Source of the DNA: Candidatus Caldilinea saccharophila
Lineage (GTDB): Bacteria > Chloroflexota > Anaerolineae > Caldilineales > Caldilineaceae
Length of the DNA: 64,000 nucleotides
Assembly: GCA_016710365.1 (NCBI GenBank)
Contig: JADJVW010000015.1
Location: 135,849 to 199,848 of the forward strand
Direction of reading: 5' to 3'
Shown: positions 30,038-41,409 of the stretch, piece after piece
Position numbering within the stretch: position 1 is the first letter of the stretch
How the letters are laid out: every line of letters begins with the position of its first letter
The notes under the pieces: model-generated
The model's input: only the letters and a program-made list of their open reading frames with translations
What the model was told of the DNA's origin: nothing
The model's database searches: none
Made by a program: the position numbers and the translations under genes

Positions 30038-30076
30038 GCCTGCTCTCTCTTTGGTTATTTATCCCATATAACAACA

Positions 30077-30097
30077 AAAGTGGGGGCTGCCCACTTT
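30077..30097 (-). terminator. Leader hairpin upstream of nusA (possible attenuator)
   Basis: On the minus strand AAAGTGGG, loop CAGCC, CCCACTTT is followed by TGTTGTTAT. It lies between the predicted promoter (30170-30198) and the nusA start (30037). This is a terminator-like leader suited to feedback control by NusA itself, or the end of an unseen transcript. Confidence 0.6.
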
Positions 30098-30169
30098 CGC
30101 CAAACTCACTCGACTCCCCCAGCGCCACCGTCCCTCGCAAACACCAAGGGGCGATTCGCTACAAACAGC

Positions 30170-30198
30170 ACTATAGCACAGGGAAATGAGGAACGCAA
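30170..30198 (-). promoter_or_regulatory. Sigma-70-like promoter of the nusA operon
   Basis: On the minus strand TTGCGT (30198-30193) and TATAGT (30175-30170), spacer 17 bp. Transcription would start near 30163, about 125 nt before nusA, leaving room for the leader hairpin. Confidence 0.65.
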
Positions 30199-30563
30199 GC
30201 GCGGCTGATTCTCGATGAAAATTGGACGCGCCTCGCGTCAAAAAGTCCCAGTTTGGACAAGTCGCTTGGTGGACGCAGCGGCGATGGGTTTTGACCTTCC
30301 GACGCAGAAGACGCCTGGCAAAATGCACAGGATGCAACAGGTCGCACATTCATGGCAGATGGACGTAGAAGTGCGCCAGAGGGCGCAGGGCGTTGCTGCG
30401 TCATTAGTAGCAGGATTATCTAGAAATCAGCATATTGTGTAGAAAGCTAAACTATTTGTCGCTAGAGGAGACCGCGCCCGGCTTTCTATAATGGCAACCA
30501 GGGTTGTCCCACCTGTGGGGCGACTGCCGATGTCCATTTTACGCAACAATCGGGAGATAGACC
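30199..30563. other. Divergent intergenic region between nusA operon and surface-protein locus
   Basis: No supported gene. A TATAAT at 30487-30492 on the plus strand, 72 bp before the surface-protein start, may be a -10 box; no convincing -35 is seen. The rest shows no repeat of families A, B or C. Confidence 0.35.
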
Positions 30564-33500
30564 ATGAACATCTGTGCGCTTATTATCCAATCGGCCAGAA
30601 CCTCAAGGGTGTTGAGCGTCCTGCACTGGCTAACACTTTGTCTAATCCTGATTTTACCTGCGACGATAGGGGGGGGGTGGGCCGAATCTGCTTACGCCCA
30701 GTCGGCAGATGCTGCATTTGCGCCGAATGTCAACGGGGCTGTCTTGGCAACTGAGATTCAGCCGGATGGCAAGGTAGTGATCGCAGGCAGTTTTACACAG
30801 GTAAATGGACAACCTCGAAGCTATCTGGCCCGCCTGCTGCCCAACGGCGTCCTTGATGCTTCACTGAATGTTACGCTGAACGGTGAGGTCAAAACAATCA
30901 AACTTCTACCAGACGGCAGTATGCTGCTCGGCGGCAGTTTTAACAGGCGGGAGGCGTCAATCGCTATCGGATTGCCCGCATCTTACCGAATGGCCAGGTG
31001 GACGGCTCCTTTGCGCCCATTAGCGAATCGGTCGCCTATATCAATGGGACGGTATGGGCGATCGAAGTTCAATCCGACAACAAGCTCCTGATTGGGGGAG
31101 ACTTTTCATTTTTCTATAACGGTGCGAACGCCTATTCCCGGTTGGTCCGTCTCAATTCAGACGGTTCGTTGGATGCTACATTTCAGGTTGCGATCAATGA
31201 TTCTGTGCGGACGATTGCCGTCCAGTCTACTGGAAAGCTCGTGATCGGCGGCTTGTTTAAAAACATCAACGCAGTATCTGTTTTTCGTCTTGCGCGGCTT
31301 ACTGCCAATGGGGCGTTGGATCCAGGTTGGACTGCTCAAAGTGACGGGATCGTTCACCATATTTTGGTTCGCCAGGATGACAAACTGATCGTCGTCGGCA
31401 ATTTCACTACAATAGCAGGTGTTTCCAGAAAGCGTATTGTCCAGTTAAGTGCGGATGGTGCGTTCGACCCCAGTTTTGTCGGCTATTCCGAAGGCCCGAA
31501 TATTTATGCTGCACATCTGCTTAGGAGCGGAAACATTCTTATCGCCGGTGATTTTGTGACGGTCAACGGCGCGAGCCACAGTCGAATTGCTCAACTGGAT
31601 GTTACGGGCGCGATAGTCCCAGACTTTCAAGCAGCTTTGGATGGGCCAGGCTATGCGATCGGCGTCAACGCAGACGACACGATGATCGTGGGCGGGGCGT
31701 TTGCGCTCGTCAATGGCGCCGCGCGGAATAACGTCGCTTTGCTGGGACGGAGTGGGGTGGTTGATCTCCCGTTTAATCTGCAATCTAATGGCATTGTTTA
31801 TGCATTCAGTTCCAACCCTAAAGGGGAGATTTTGGCAGGCGGCTCCTTTAGCACAATGGGTGGGCAGGTAGTCAATGGCCTTGTCCGGTTGACGCCTTCG
31901 GCAATGGTTGACGCCAACTTTTTGCCCACGGTCATCGGGAGTGTTTATAGCTTGTTGGTTGCACCGGACGGAACGTTGACCGTAGGGGGCGCTTTCAGCA
32001 AGATCGCGGGACAGTCGTATGCCAATCTGGCGCGCTTCGACGCCGCCGACGCGCTGGTTCCTAGCTTTACTCCCAACCCCAATGGGCCTGTTTTCAGTAT
32101 AATGCACCACACCGGTGGTCAACTGCTGGTAGCGGGAAATTTCACGCAGATCGGCGGCGTGAGCGCCCAACATCTTGTGCGTCTGAACGGCGACGGTGCG
32201 CTGGACGCTACCTTTGCCCCCAATCCCTCGGCGCCTGTGCGCACGCTTGCCGCTGACGCCCACAATGGCATCGTCGTCGGCGGCGCGTTTACGACAATTT
32301 CTGGCCATGCCGCAGGCCGTCTGGCGCGCCTCGCCAGTGATGGTTCATATGATGCAACGTTTGCAGCAAGCGCCAATGCTGACGTTTACGTGCTTCTCGT
32401 TCAACCGGATGGCCGCATTGTGGTTGGCGGCGCGTTTACGCAGATCAACAATACACCACGCGCCTATCTGGTGCGGCTCGAGGCGGACGGCACGATCGAC
32501 TCCTCCTTTGCGCCGACTTTGGCGTTCGATGCGCCTGTCTATGCGCTGGCGCTGCAGCCGGATGGCAAATTGCTCATTGGCGGCGCGTTCACCACGGCTG
32601 TAGTGGAAAGCGCACCTGTCACGCGGAATCGTATTGCACGCCTCGACGCCCTCGGCAACCTTGACATGACATACGACCCCAATGCCAACGGTACGGTGTA
32701 CGCCATTGGATTGCTGTCAGATGGGCGAGCCATGATCGGCGGCGCCTTTACCACCGTAGGCGGCCAGGCCCATCCATTTATCGCACGGTTGAACAGTGAT
32801 CTGGCGGCGTTTCAACAGTTGTCTGTGAGCAGCGATGGCGACAGCCTGCTGTGGACGCAGAATGGCGCCGGCCCCGAGTTGATTGCCGCCAGTTTTGAGA
32901 CGTCGAATGACGGTGTGACATTTTTGTCAGCGGGCAGCGGAGTGCGCACGCCTCTGGGGTGGAAGATTACCGGCCTTGCGTTGGCGATGAATCAGAATGT
33001 ATGGGTGCGTGGGTTTGGGCAATACCCTAGCGGCCAGTCCAATGGATCGGCCTCTGCCTATACCTCGGTGCGCATGGCCTATGTACGCGCCGCCGATGTA
33101 ATGATGACGACGCAAGTGCAAGGAGGGGTTGCGCAACCTGCCGATTGGGTCTACACAGCCAATGGAAAACAGGTTGCTGGCAACGCTACGCTTCGCATTG
33201 ACCCTGGCATCTATACGGTAACCTATACTGGGCCGGCAAATTATACACGGACCAGCGCAACCGGTGCGTGCAGCGTGGCGAATGACGTGATCACACTGAA
33301 TGCTGCGCTAGGCGCCAATACCTGTACGCTGACGTTTACGCGTGACACAGGCGCTGTAACTTTTGCTGCGGTAGTGGAAGGCGGCGTGGCCCAGCCGGCT
33401 GATTTCGACTTTACCGTGCTAACCCAAACGGTCGCTCACAACGGCCAGGCTGTGCTGGAGACCGGTCTTTACAATGTCACTGAAAATGGACCAGCCGGCT

Positions 33501-35214
33501 ATGCGCCGCGCCAGGCTACAGGCGTGTGCGCGCTGGTGAACGGTGTCATCCAACTCACCGTCAGTAAGACAGGTGGGACATGCACGGTGACCAATACGCG
33601 GCCGGTCACCATCACCAAGGCGGTCGAAGGCGGCAATGCGGCGCCTGCTGACTGGAGTTTTATCGTCGCCGACCAGACGATCTCGCACACCGGCCAACTG
33701 CTGTTGGCGCCGGGCGTCTATCCTGTGACGGAGAGCGGCCCGGCAGGTTACTCATTGGCGGCGGCCGGCGGCGATTGTGCGCTGGTTGACGGCGCGGCGC
33801 AGCTTACCGTGCCAGCTACCTCCGGCAGCACTGGCGTCTGCACCTCACCAATCGACGCGACACCGGGACGATTACTTTCCGCACCACAGTGGAAGGAAGC
33901 GGCGCGGCGGCGGATAGTTTCACCTATACTGTGCTCGGTCAGAATGCCAGCGGCAACGATGGTCAAATCACGTTGCCGACCGATGATTACACGGTTTCGA
34001 TCGCGGGGCCAGCGGGCTTTGCGCCACGGCTGACCGGCGGCGCCTGCACACTCGTCGATGGCATGGTGCGCCTTGCCGTCAGCAAGCCAGGCGGTGACTG
34101 CACGATCACGATGACGCGCCTGGTCAAACTTTTCAACGTTGTCGAAGGCGGGACGCGCAATCCGGCTTCGTGGTCGATGCGGGTGGGTGAACAGACGATG
34201 CTGCACAACCGCACGGTGCTGCTGGCCCCAGGCATTTATACACCGACGCTGCAAGGCTTTATTTCAACCTACACGCTGCTCGATGCACACGACGACTGTG
34301 AACTTGATGCCCTGGGAGAAACGGTCACGCTGACGGCGCCGGGCAACGGCCTGTGCACCCTGGTGCATCGCCGCAAAACTGGCGACATCACTTTTACGCG
34401 CGTGATACAAGGCGGCGGTGCGCAACCTTCCGAGTGGGTCACGATGGTCAACGGTCAGCCGATGCCGATGGGTCAACCAGTCAAGATCGACACCAATACC
34501 TATGTGGTGACCGAATCTGGTCCGCCTGACTACGTGGTAATATCGGCGTCTGGCGTCTGCACACTCGACAGGGGACAGATTAAACTCGTTGTCACCACTG
34601 AAGGCGGTGAATGCACCTTGATCAGTAAACGCGGGATTGGCCCCGTCGGGTTCGTGATCAATCCGGGCGGTGGCAATGCACAGCCGGATGCTTGGTCATT
34701 CATGGTCAACGGTCAGATCGTGCCGCACAATGGCGCCTTGCTCATGCCGGTCGGCCTGTACACGGTGACCGTGCAAGGCCCGGCAGGCTATACCGTGGTC
34801 AGCGCGTCAGGCATCTGTAGCCTCACGGAAGCTGGCAATGTTCAGCTTACTGTCGGCGTGGAAGGGGGGACGTGCAATCTGAATAGCGCTTACGACGCAG
34901 GGGGCGTTGGTGCAATCGGCTTTTTTGTTGCCCCCAGCGACGATTTTCCGCCTGAGGCGTGGTCGTTCGTGGTCAACAGCCAGGAAGTCGATCACAATCA
35001 GACGCTGCTCATGCCTGTAGGAACTTATGGAGTCACCGTCAACGGGCCGTTTGGCTATCATGTGGCGGGCGCCAGCGGTGCGTGTGCGCTAGCTGACGGT
35101 GCAGTGCGCGTAACCGTCACTGTCTTTGGCGGCGCGTGCACGGTGCAGACGACGCCCGACGCGCCGGTTGATCTACCTTTTACGACTTTCTTGCCCTCAG
35201 TCGCTAACCAGTAG
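30564..35214 (+). CDS. Large surface protein: delta-60 repeats plus SpaA-like repeats, two frameshifts
   Basis: About 1,550 aa once joined. A signal region (LHWLTLCLILILPATIG, ending near AYAQS) is followed by about 14 copies of the delta-60 unit (DGKVVIAGSFTQVNG-like, about 50 aa each) in a predicted propeller-type array (30700-32800). A linker comes next, then eight tandem repeats of about 85 aa (33099-35150) resembling SpaA/prealbumin-like folds. Each repeat has a GPAGY-like motif and two Cys (GxC...C-T). It ends in DLPFTTFLPSVANQ, like the short hydrophobic tails of many secreted Chloroflexota proteins. Frame changes occur near 30955 and 33838, each fixed by one added base. A role in adhesion or sheath structure fits; it heads the exopolysaccharide locus. 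Confidence 0.82.
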
Positions 35215-35362
35215 AAGCTTGGAAAGTGCGAGAGTAAAACCTGGCCGATCAGACAACTATGGTGCATCGGACTGTAGTTGTCTGATCGTAAACAATGCGC
35301 TTACACCCCTTGAAACCCAATAGAAAACGCATTGAGGGCAAAAGTTGCGCCGCGGATAGGGG

Positions 35363-36977
35363 ATGAATGTGCAAGTCAGCGCCTCTTGGTTATTTGGAAT
35401 CAGCACCATCGTCGCGTTGTGGATTGCGCCCGATAAGAGCGCGGCGCTGGTGGCCGCCGGCTTGCTGTTGGGCGGGCTGATGGGCGCCTGGCTGCTGGCC
35501 TGGGTTGGCCGCGCGCGCGCGACGCGCGTCGCCTTGCTTGGCTGCCTCGGTCTGGCTGTCACGGCAGGAGCGGCTATGCTGGCGCTTTATGCAGTGATGT
35601 CCGGTTCATTAGCCGCAGAGGCCCAATCCAGCGCTATCAATGCAAATGTGCTGGCTGGCGCCCTGGTGATCTCGCTGGCAATGGGCGCAATGGGCGCGGT
35701 CTGGTTGTGGGCGCAGCTCGTCCCTTCACCAAGGTGGTGGATTGTAGCCGCGCTGGCAGTTTGGGGCGTACTCTGGCTGGGCAGCGCGCTTGTCCTGATC
35801 GCCACCGGTTCGCGCGGTGCATGGGGCGCTTTGCTTGTCGCCGCCCTGGCCGCCGCCGGTTGGATGTTGCGCCCCTGGGCCGCACGTCGTATGCGAGGAG
35901 CGGGCGCGGCGGTCGACGCTGCTTTTCTGGTGGCTGCAGCGACGGGTGTGGCGCTGTGGCTTGGATGGCTGCAAATGGCGCCGCCAGATCTCCCTGCTGG
36001 TGACCGCGTGGCGCTCTGGCGCGATGGGCTTGCCCTGGCCGGCGACGCCCCCTTCACGGGTTCGGGATTGCGCAGCACGATGATGGCGCTTTCCACCTAC
36101 GTCTATATCCTCCACGTGGGCTATATTTCACATGTTCACAACCTGTACTTGGAACTGGCCGTGGAGCAGGGGGCTGCTGGGGCTGATCGCCTGGCTCTGT
36201 CTGGTCTGCTCGGCTTTGAGCGCGCTGGTGCAAGCTAGATCGCGGCGAGTAACACCCATCGGGATGCAAGCTGCTTTGCTGGCGGCGTTGGTTGCGCTGC
36301 TGGTGCATGGGCTGGTCGACGCTGGTCTCTATGCCTCGCGTCTGGCTTTCCTGATCTTTCTGCCGATCGGCGCGGCGTGGGCTGCGGGCGGGCGTGCACA
36401 CGCCGCTGACCTGGAGGCGCGCAGTCGCCGCCTGCTCGGGGCGTTGGCGCCGCTGGCCGCCGTCGCGCTGCTCTTTGCGTGGCCCGGCAGCCGTGCGGGC
36501 TGGCAGGCCAATCTAGGCGTGACCGCGCAAACGCAGGCCGAGCTTTTTCTCTACACCTGGCCGGAATGGCCGATGCAGGATGCGCTGCGGCGCAGCCCGG
36601 CCATCGATTTGGAACCGGCGGTTGCCCGCTATCAAGCGGCGCTTGCCATCGACCCGACAGATGCCGTCGCCAATCGACGCCTGGGTCAGATCGCCCTCTC
36701 GCAAGGCGATTTATCCCAGGCGCGCGTCTTGTTGGAGGCTGCCTATCTGCACAGCCCAGCGCATGTTGCCACGCGTCTGCTGCTGGGCGAAGTGTATGCA
36801 CTCGATGGAGAAACTACGCGCGCCGCGGCGCTCTGGCAGACGATCGATGTCCACCTGGGTCAGTTGGCGGGCCGCCGCTGGTGGGTGAACCACAGCGCCA
36901 GCGCGGCGCAGCGCACAAATTTTGATGCGGCGTTGGCCGAACTAGCCGCCTTGGGCGGCGGACGGTCGAGCGAGTGA
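35363..36977 (+). CDS. O-antigen ligase/polymerase-like membrane protein with C-terminal TPR, one frameshift
   Basis: About 538 aa after joining. At least five membrane helices precede the TGSRGAWGALLVAAL motif. The periplasmic loop with GDAPFTGSGLRS and HVHNLYLELAVEQGLLGLIAW is typical of Wzy_C/WaaL proteins. More helices follow (to about residue 390), then a TPR-like tail (AIDPTDAVANRRLGQIALSQGD). The frames join at 36170 by dropping one G from the five-G run in GAGCAGGGGGCTGC. It probably polymerises or ligates lipid-linked glycan outside the membrane. The TPR tail is common in Gram-positive-like relatives. It lies between the surface protein and the BNR-like protein. Confidence 0.82.
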
Positions 36978-36982
36978 TTCCA

Positions 36983-38544
36983 ATGCAACGAGCACAATTT
37001 GAGGTTGTAATAAGCCACGCGACGACACACCCCGCATGGCAGCAGCGCCTGCTGCGGGCGAGCTGGGTAGTTCTCCATGTTTTTGTGTGCGTGATGGCTT
37101 TGTTTGCGGCAAAAAACGTTGGCGCACAGACCGTCAACGGCGGATGGTCGGCGCCGGCCAGATTGTTCCAAGACACAGGCGACAGCAGGGAACTTGCGCT
37201 CGCCGCCGATCAGGCTGGAAACCTTCATGTTGTGTGGGCCTACGGCGACGAGCGCGGGGCGAGTAGGGTGCTCATGTACGCGCGTTGGGATGGAATCCAA
37301 TGGACGCCCCCGATCGACATCATCGCCGCCGAGGGCGCCATCCAGGGTCCCAGCCTGGTGGTTGACCGGCATGGGCGCATCCACCTTATCTGGCATGGCA
37401 GCGGCAACATGCTCTATTACAGCTACGCCGATGCACAAAGGGCCGAGCGCGCCACTGCCTGGTCGCGGCCCAGTGGGCTGGCGCCTGCGAACTCGCACGC
37501 TGCCATCACCGCGGATGCAGAGGGCGTCTTGTATGTGGTTTACCCCGCACTACTTGATGGCGGCGTCGAAGTGATCACGTCGGCGGATCGAGGCGCAACG
37601 TGGACGCTGCCGGCGCCGGTCGCCAGACTGGTTCACGCTATGGCCACGGCAGATTTCGTCCGCATCGCCGCGGCTCCCGAAGGCGATCTGCACGTGGTCT
37701 GGACAGAGTTGATGCTGCCCGATGGCTATCCTTCGTTTGGTGTGTTCTACAGCCGCTCGGCGGATCAAGGCAAGATCTGGTCGGACCCTCTTGAAATGGC
37801 AGGAGAGGGCTACGTCGAGATCAATGTGCTGGCCGTCCACCGTGACGAGATTCATGTGGCCTGGAACGGTTTGGTCGGCATCAGCGGGCGCTATCATCGC
37901 TGGTCCAGCGATGGCGGCCTCACCTGGTCGGCGCCTGACCCCATCGTCCTACCCGAAATGAAAGGTGGTTCGACCGGGCCGCCGGGATTGACGGCCGACA
38001 ATGCGGGCAATCTATATGCTGTCGTCAACACGGGCGACACCATTGCCAGAGAAGGGCCGGGCGAGTTTGGCGCCGCGATCTTTCTCGCCTGGACCGGAGG
38101 GGATGGACGCCTCCGCTTAATCTGTCGAGCGTCGATCCGACCTACTCCAGTATGTTCAACGAAGAGTCCGGGATTGCCGCAGTAAGAGGCAACGAGCTGA
38201 ACGTTCTGTTTTTTGGCGACGCTCAGACCACGCTCTGGCATACAACCGTACGGACGCTGGCGCCATCAGTGGCGTCCCAACCATTTGAAAAATTGACCGA
38301 AACGATGACGTCACCTGCTCATCCATCGAGCGCTCCCCCTGCCCCGGACGCTCAACCATATCAAGTAGACGCGCCCACTTCAACTTTGAGAGATCACGCT
38401 GTAATGCCGGATCGAGAGCTTACACGCTGGGGCGCTTCTCCTGTTGGAAAACCAGGGGTTTCCTCTCTGTTTATCTCAACGCTATTGGCGGCAGTCCTGG
38501 TCTTGGCAACGTTTTTTGTACAGATATCCAGACAGCGGAAGTAA
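36983..38544 (+). CDS. Exported BNR/sialidase-like propeller with C-terminal membrane anchor, one frameshift
   Basis: About 520 aa after joining. Signal peptide (helix at about residues 25-45, ending NVGAQ), then a propeller with Asp-box-like turns: SADRGATWTLP, SADQGKIWSDP and SSDGGLTWSAP. Near 38105 a missing G in GGAGGGGATGG moves the frame; the second part continues GWTPPLNLSSVD and SSMFNEESG, then a low-complexity linker and a final helix (SLFISTLLAAVLVLATFFV) with RQRK, anchoring it on the outside. Such proteins bind or trim glycans; no sialidase catalytic Arg triad can be assigned by eye. Placed in the polysaccharide locus it may bind the polymer. Confidence 0.75.
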
Positions 38545-38578
38545 TTAGATTTATCAGCGACTTTCGGGGGTAATCATT

Positions 38579-39322
38579 GTGTCAGATCACACGGGGTTAA
38601 ATTATTTGATGGGGCCGCGCTCCGATCGGCTTTATCCTACGCGGTTCAATGACCGCTATTATCACCTTGTCCAACTCCGGAAGTCGCTGGAAAAAGTTAC
38701 CCAGCTTGAATCTTTTCGCACCAAACATCACCCGGTTCTGGTCGATATGGGCTGTGGCGAGAAACCCTATCGTGCTCTTTTCGAACCTTATGTGGATTGT
38801 TACATTGGGGTCGATCTGCCGGACAATCCCCACGCCGATGTCTATCTGGACTCGGAGAAGGGCATTCATCTGCTGCACGATTCTGCGGACATTGTGCTTT
38901 CCACGCAGGTGCTGGAGCATGTCTTGCATCCAAGCACCTATCTTAGCGCAATTCATCATGTCCTGCGCGAGCAAGGGTTGCTCATCCTCTCGACGCATGG
39001 CTACTGGATGCACCATCCGGATCCGGTGGATCTATGGCGCTGGACGGGCGCTGGTTTGCAGCGTTTATTGGCAGAGAGCGGCTTTTCCGTCACCCATGTG
39101 GCCGGCGTGATGGGGCTGGCGGCGTCAGGGATGCAATTGCTGCAAGATGGCCTCCTGCGCCACTGGCATTGGGGCCAGCGTCTACCGTTGCCACTCCGAC
39201 GCACGACGACCTTGCTCTTTCAATCCGCTATTCAGGCAGTGGACTGGACCGCCACGCCGCAGTCGCGACAATTGGATGCCAGTGTGTTTGTTATAGTTGC
39301 CCAGAAAGAAGGTAGCTCGTGA
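38579..39322 (+). CDS. SAM-dependent methyltransferase (class I, sugar/lipid type)
   Basis: A 247-aa enzyme. The SAM-binding motif I is VLVDMGCGEKPYRALF (about residues 53-68), the acidic motif II is YIGVDLP, and STQVLEHV is the usual Methyltransf_11 helix. The GTG at 38579 with GGGGG 8 bp upstream fits best. It overlaps the next gene (permease) by 4 bp, so it belongs to the Wzm/Wzt unit. In such units a methyltransferase often caps the non-reducing end of the glycan, which then is recognised by the Wzt C-terminal domain. That role is inferred from position. Confidence 0.85.
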   Translation: MSDHTGLNYLMGPRSDRLYPTRFNDRYYHLVQLRKSLEKVTQLESFRTKHHPVLVDMGCGEKPYRALFEPYVDCYIGVDLPDNPHADVYLDSEKGIHLLHDSADIVLSTQVLEHVLHPSTYLSAIHHVLREQGLLILSTHGYWMHHPDPVDLWRWTGAGLQRLLAESGFSVTHVAGVMGLAASGMQLLQDGLLRHWHWGQRLPLPLRRTTTLLFQSAIQAVDWTATPQSRQLDASVFVIVAQKEGSS

Positions 39323-40140
39323 GCGCCGCGCCCACCTGGGAGAGACAAGACGCAGTCGCCCCCTCTTTGGTTCGGCGCAGGCAGACATTCTTTGAACTGC
39401 TGTGGATGTGGTGTCTACGTGATGTGCGTGTGCGCTACAAACAATCGTTTCTAGGCGTCCTCTGGGCGATCTTGCAGCCGCTGGCCCTGATGGTAATGTT
39501 TACGGTCATCTTTTCCTATCTTGCACCGGTTCCTTCTGGAGGCATTCCTTACCCCCTCTTTTCCTACACAGGCGTGCTGCCTTGGAGCCTTTTTGCTGCC
39601 ATGATCGTCGCCGGTGTGCCCAGCCTGGCTGCCAATATAACGCTGGTCACAAAAGTGAAAATGCCGCGCGAGATCATCCCGGTCGGGGTTGCCTTGGCGA
39701 ATCTGGCCGACTTTGGCGTTGCCTCTATTCTATTCGTCGGCATGTTCCTGTTCTATCAGATCACTCTGAGTTGGACTGTATTGTGGGTAATTCCCTTGCT
39801 GGTGATTCAGACGGTGCTGGCGTTGGGCGTCGTGCTGTTGGGCGCTGCGCTCAATGTCATTTACCGCGACATTCGCTTTATTGTCCCGCTCGCCATGCAA
39901 TTGTGGATGTACGCATCGCCGATCATCTATCCGGTCGATCTGGTGCCGGAGCAGTGGCGGCTGCTCTACTTCTTGAACCCGATGGCGGCGACGATTGACG
40001 GCTATCGGCGTGTGCTGCTTCTGGGCGTTGCCCCTGATCACACCGCGCTGGCGTTTGCGCTGGCAGTCTCGGCGCTGCTGTTCGTGCTGGGACTCGGGGT
40101 TTTTCGCAAGCTTGAACCCACCTTTGCTGATATTATTTAG
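39319..40140 (+). CDS. ABC-2 type polysaccharide/polyol export permease (Wzm-like)
   Basis: A 273-aa membrane protein with six predicted helices. The N-terminus has LLWMWCLRDVRVRYKQSFLG followed by WAILQPLALM, the hallmark of Wzm/TagG, then YTGVLPWSLFAAMI and KVKMPREIIP. The last helix precedes KLEPTFADII. It starts with GTG at 39319 inside the methyltransferase end. With the Wzt-like ATPase 17 bp downstream it forms a complete export pair for a lipid-linked glycan. Confidence 0.95.
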   Translation: MSAAPTWERQDAVAPSLVRRRQTFFELLWMWCLRDVRVRYKQSFLGVLWAILQPLALMVMFTVIFSYLAPVPSGGIPYPLFSYTGVLPWSLFAAMIVAGVPSLAANITLVTKVKMPREIIPVGVALANLADFGVASILFVGMFLFYQITLSWTVLWVIPLLVIQTVLALGVVLLGAALNVIYRDIRFIVPLAMQLWMYASPIIYPVDLVPEQWRLLYFLNPMAATIDGYRRVLLLGVAPDHTALAFALAVSALLFVLGLGVFRKLEPTFADII

Positions 40141-40157
40141 CTTGAGGAGAACCGGCC

Positions 40158-41406
40158 ATGCCGCCAGTCATCGAATTCAGCCATGTGTCCAAACAGTACT
40201 TGCTGGGCGCCGGCGCCCGCAGCTTGCGTTCCGTCATGGCTACTTTGCCCAAGCGCCTGCTGCATCAGCCCATCGCAGCGCCGCCGGTTCACTGGGCGCT
40301 GCGCGATCTTTCGTTTACGGTTCAGCCAGGCGCGTCGATCGGGCTGTTAGGACACAATGGCGCGGGCAAGACAACGGTGCTGAAGTTGCTCTCTGGGATT
40401 ACCCAGGCCACGCAAGGACGCGTCACGACGACCGGCCGCGTCGCCAGCCTGATCGAACTGGGCGCCGGCTTTCATCCAGAAATGAGCGGCCGCGAAAATA
40501 TCTACATGAACGCGCTGATTATGGGCATGACCCGGCGCGAAGTCGAGCGGCGTTTTGAAAGCATTATCGATTTTGCGGAAATCGAGCAGTACCTTGACTC
40601 TCCTGTGAAGCGCTATTCCAGCGGTATGTATGTGCGGCTGGCCTTTGCGATTGCCGCGCATCTGGAGCCAGACATCCTGCTGGTGGATGAGGTGCTGGCG
40701 GTGGGCGATCTCCGTTTCCGCACCAAGTGCTACCGGCTGATGGCAGAGTTGCGCCGGCAGGGTGCAACCATCGTGCTGGTATCGCACAACCTTGTGCAGG
40801 TGCGCGATACGTGCGAGCGTTCTCTGCTGCTCTGGCAAGGCGAGTTGGTGGAAGATGGACGCACAGACGACGTGATTACCGCCTACGTACAAAAGCTTCA
40901 GGGCGTCGATCAACGGGCGCACGCAGGCGCGCTTGCGCTTACTGCGGAGGCTGGAGCTGCCAAAGCGACGGATCCCGTCACCATCGAGTCGGTCTGCTTT
41001 TTTGACCAGCGCGGCGAGGCCGTCGAAACAGTCGTCAGCGGTGATGCACTTTCAATTCAGATCGATTACTGTGCATTACATGCGGTGCAGGCGCCCGTCG
41101 TGCACATTGACTTTTACCGTGACGGCATGATCTATTCCGGCTGTTCGACCGAGTACGACGAGTTTCCGTTACAACCGCTCCGGTCGAAGGGCAGCATTGT
41201 GCTGGAAGTGGATTCTCTGCATCTGTCGCCGGGCATCTACAGCCTCTCGGTGGTCATTGGCGAAGGACACAGCCAAAACATCCTGGCGATCGAACATCAC
41301 ACCCACATGGTGGAGGTCATCCGGCGGCCCAATAGCCGCGGCGAAATCCGCTTGCCCCATCGGTGGCTTCAGCCGGCGCACCAGCTTTCGACGGAAGGGG
41401 GGCTAA
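40158..41406 (+). CDS. Polysaccharide ABC exporter ATPase with C-terminal glycan-binding domain (Wzt-like)
   Basis: About 416 aa if corrected. The ATPase half has Walker A GLLGHNGAGKTT (about 62-72), signature YSSGMYVRLAFA, Walker B ILLVDEVLAVGD and the switch His in VLVSHN. The second half (about 275-410) is the Wzt C-terminal beta-sandwich with VHIDFYRDG and LSPGIYSLSV. As read, the frame runs on to 41519 with an atypical end. Dropping one G from the six-G run at 41397-41402 gives ...LSTEGG and a TAA at 41404-41406, four bases before the next ATG. That fits the compact spacing of the locus. The C-terminal domain suggests recognition of a modified glycan end before export. Confidence 0.92.
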
Positions 41407-41409
41407 TTT

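Noticed and set aside
36132..36170. Programmed frameshifting at the five-G run of the ligase-like gene
   Set aside because: There is no slippery heptamer plus downstream structure, and similar shifts occur at many unrelated places, which favours sequence error.
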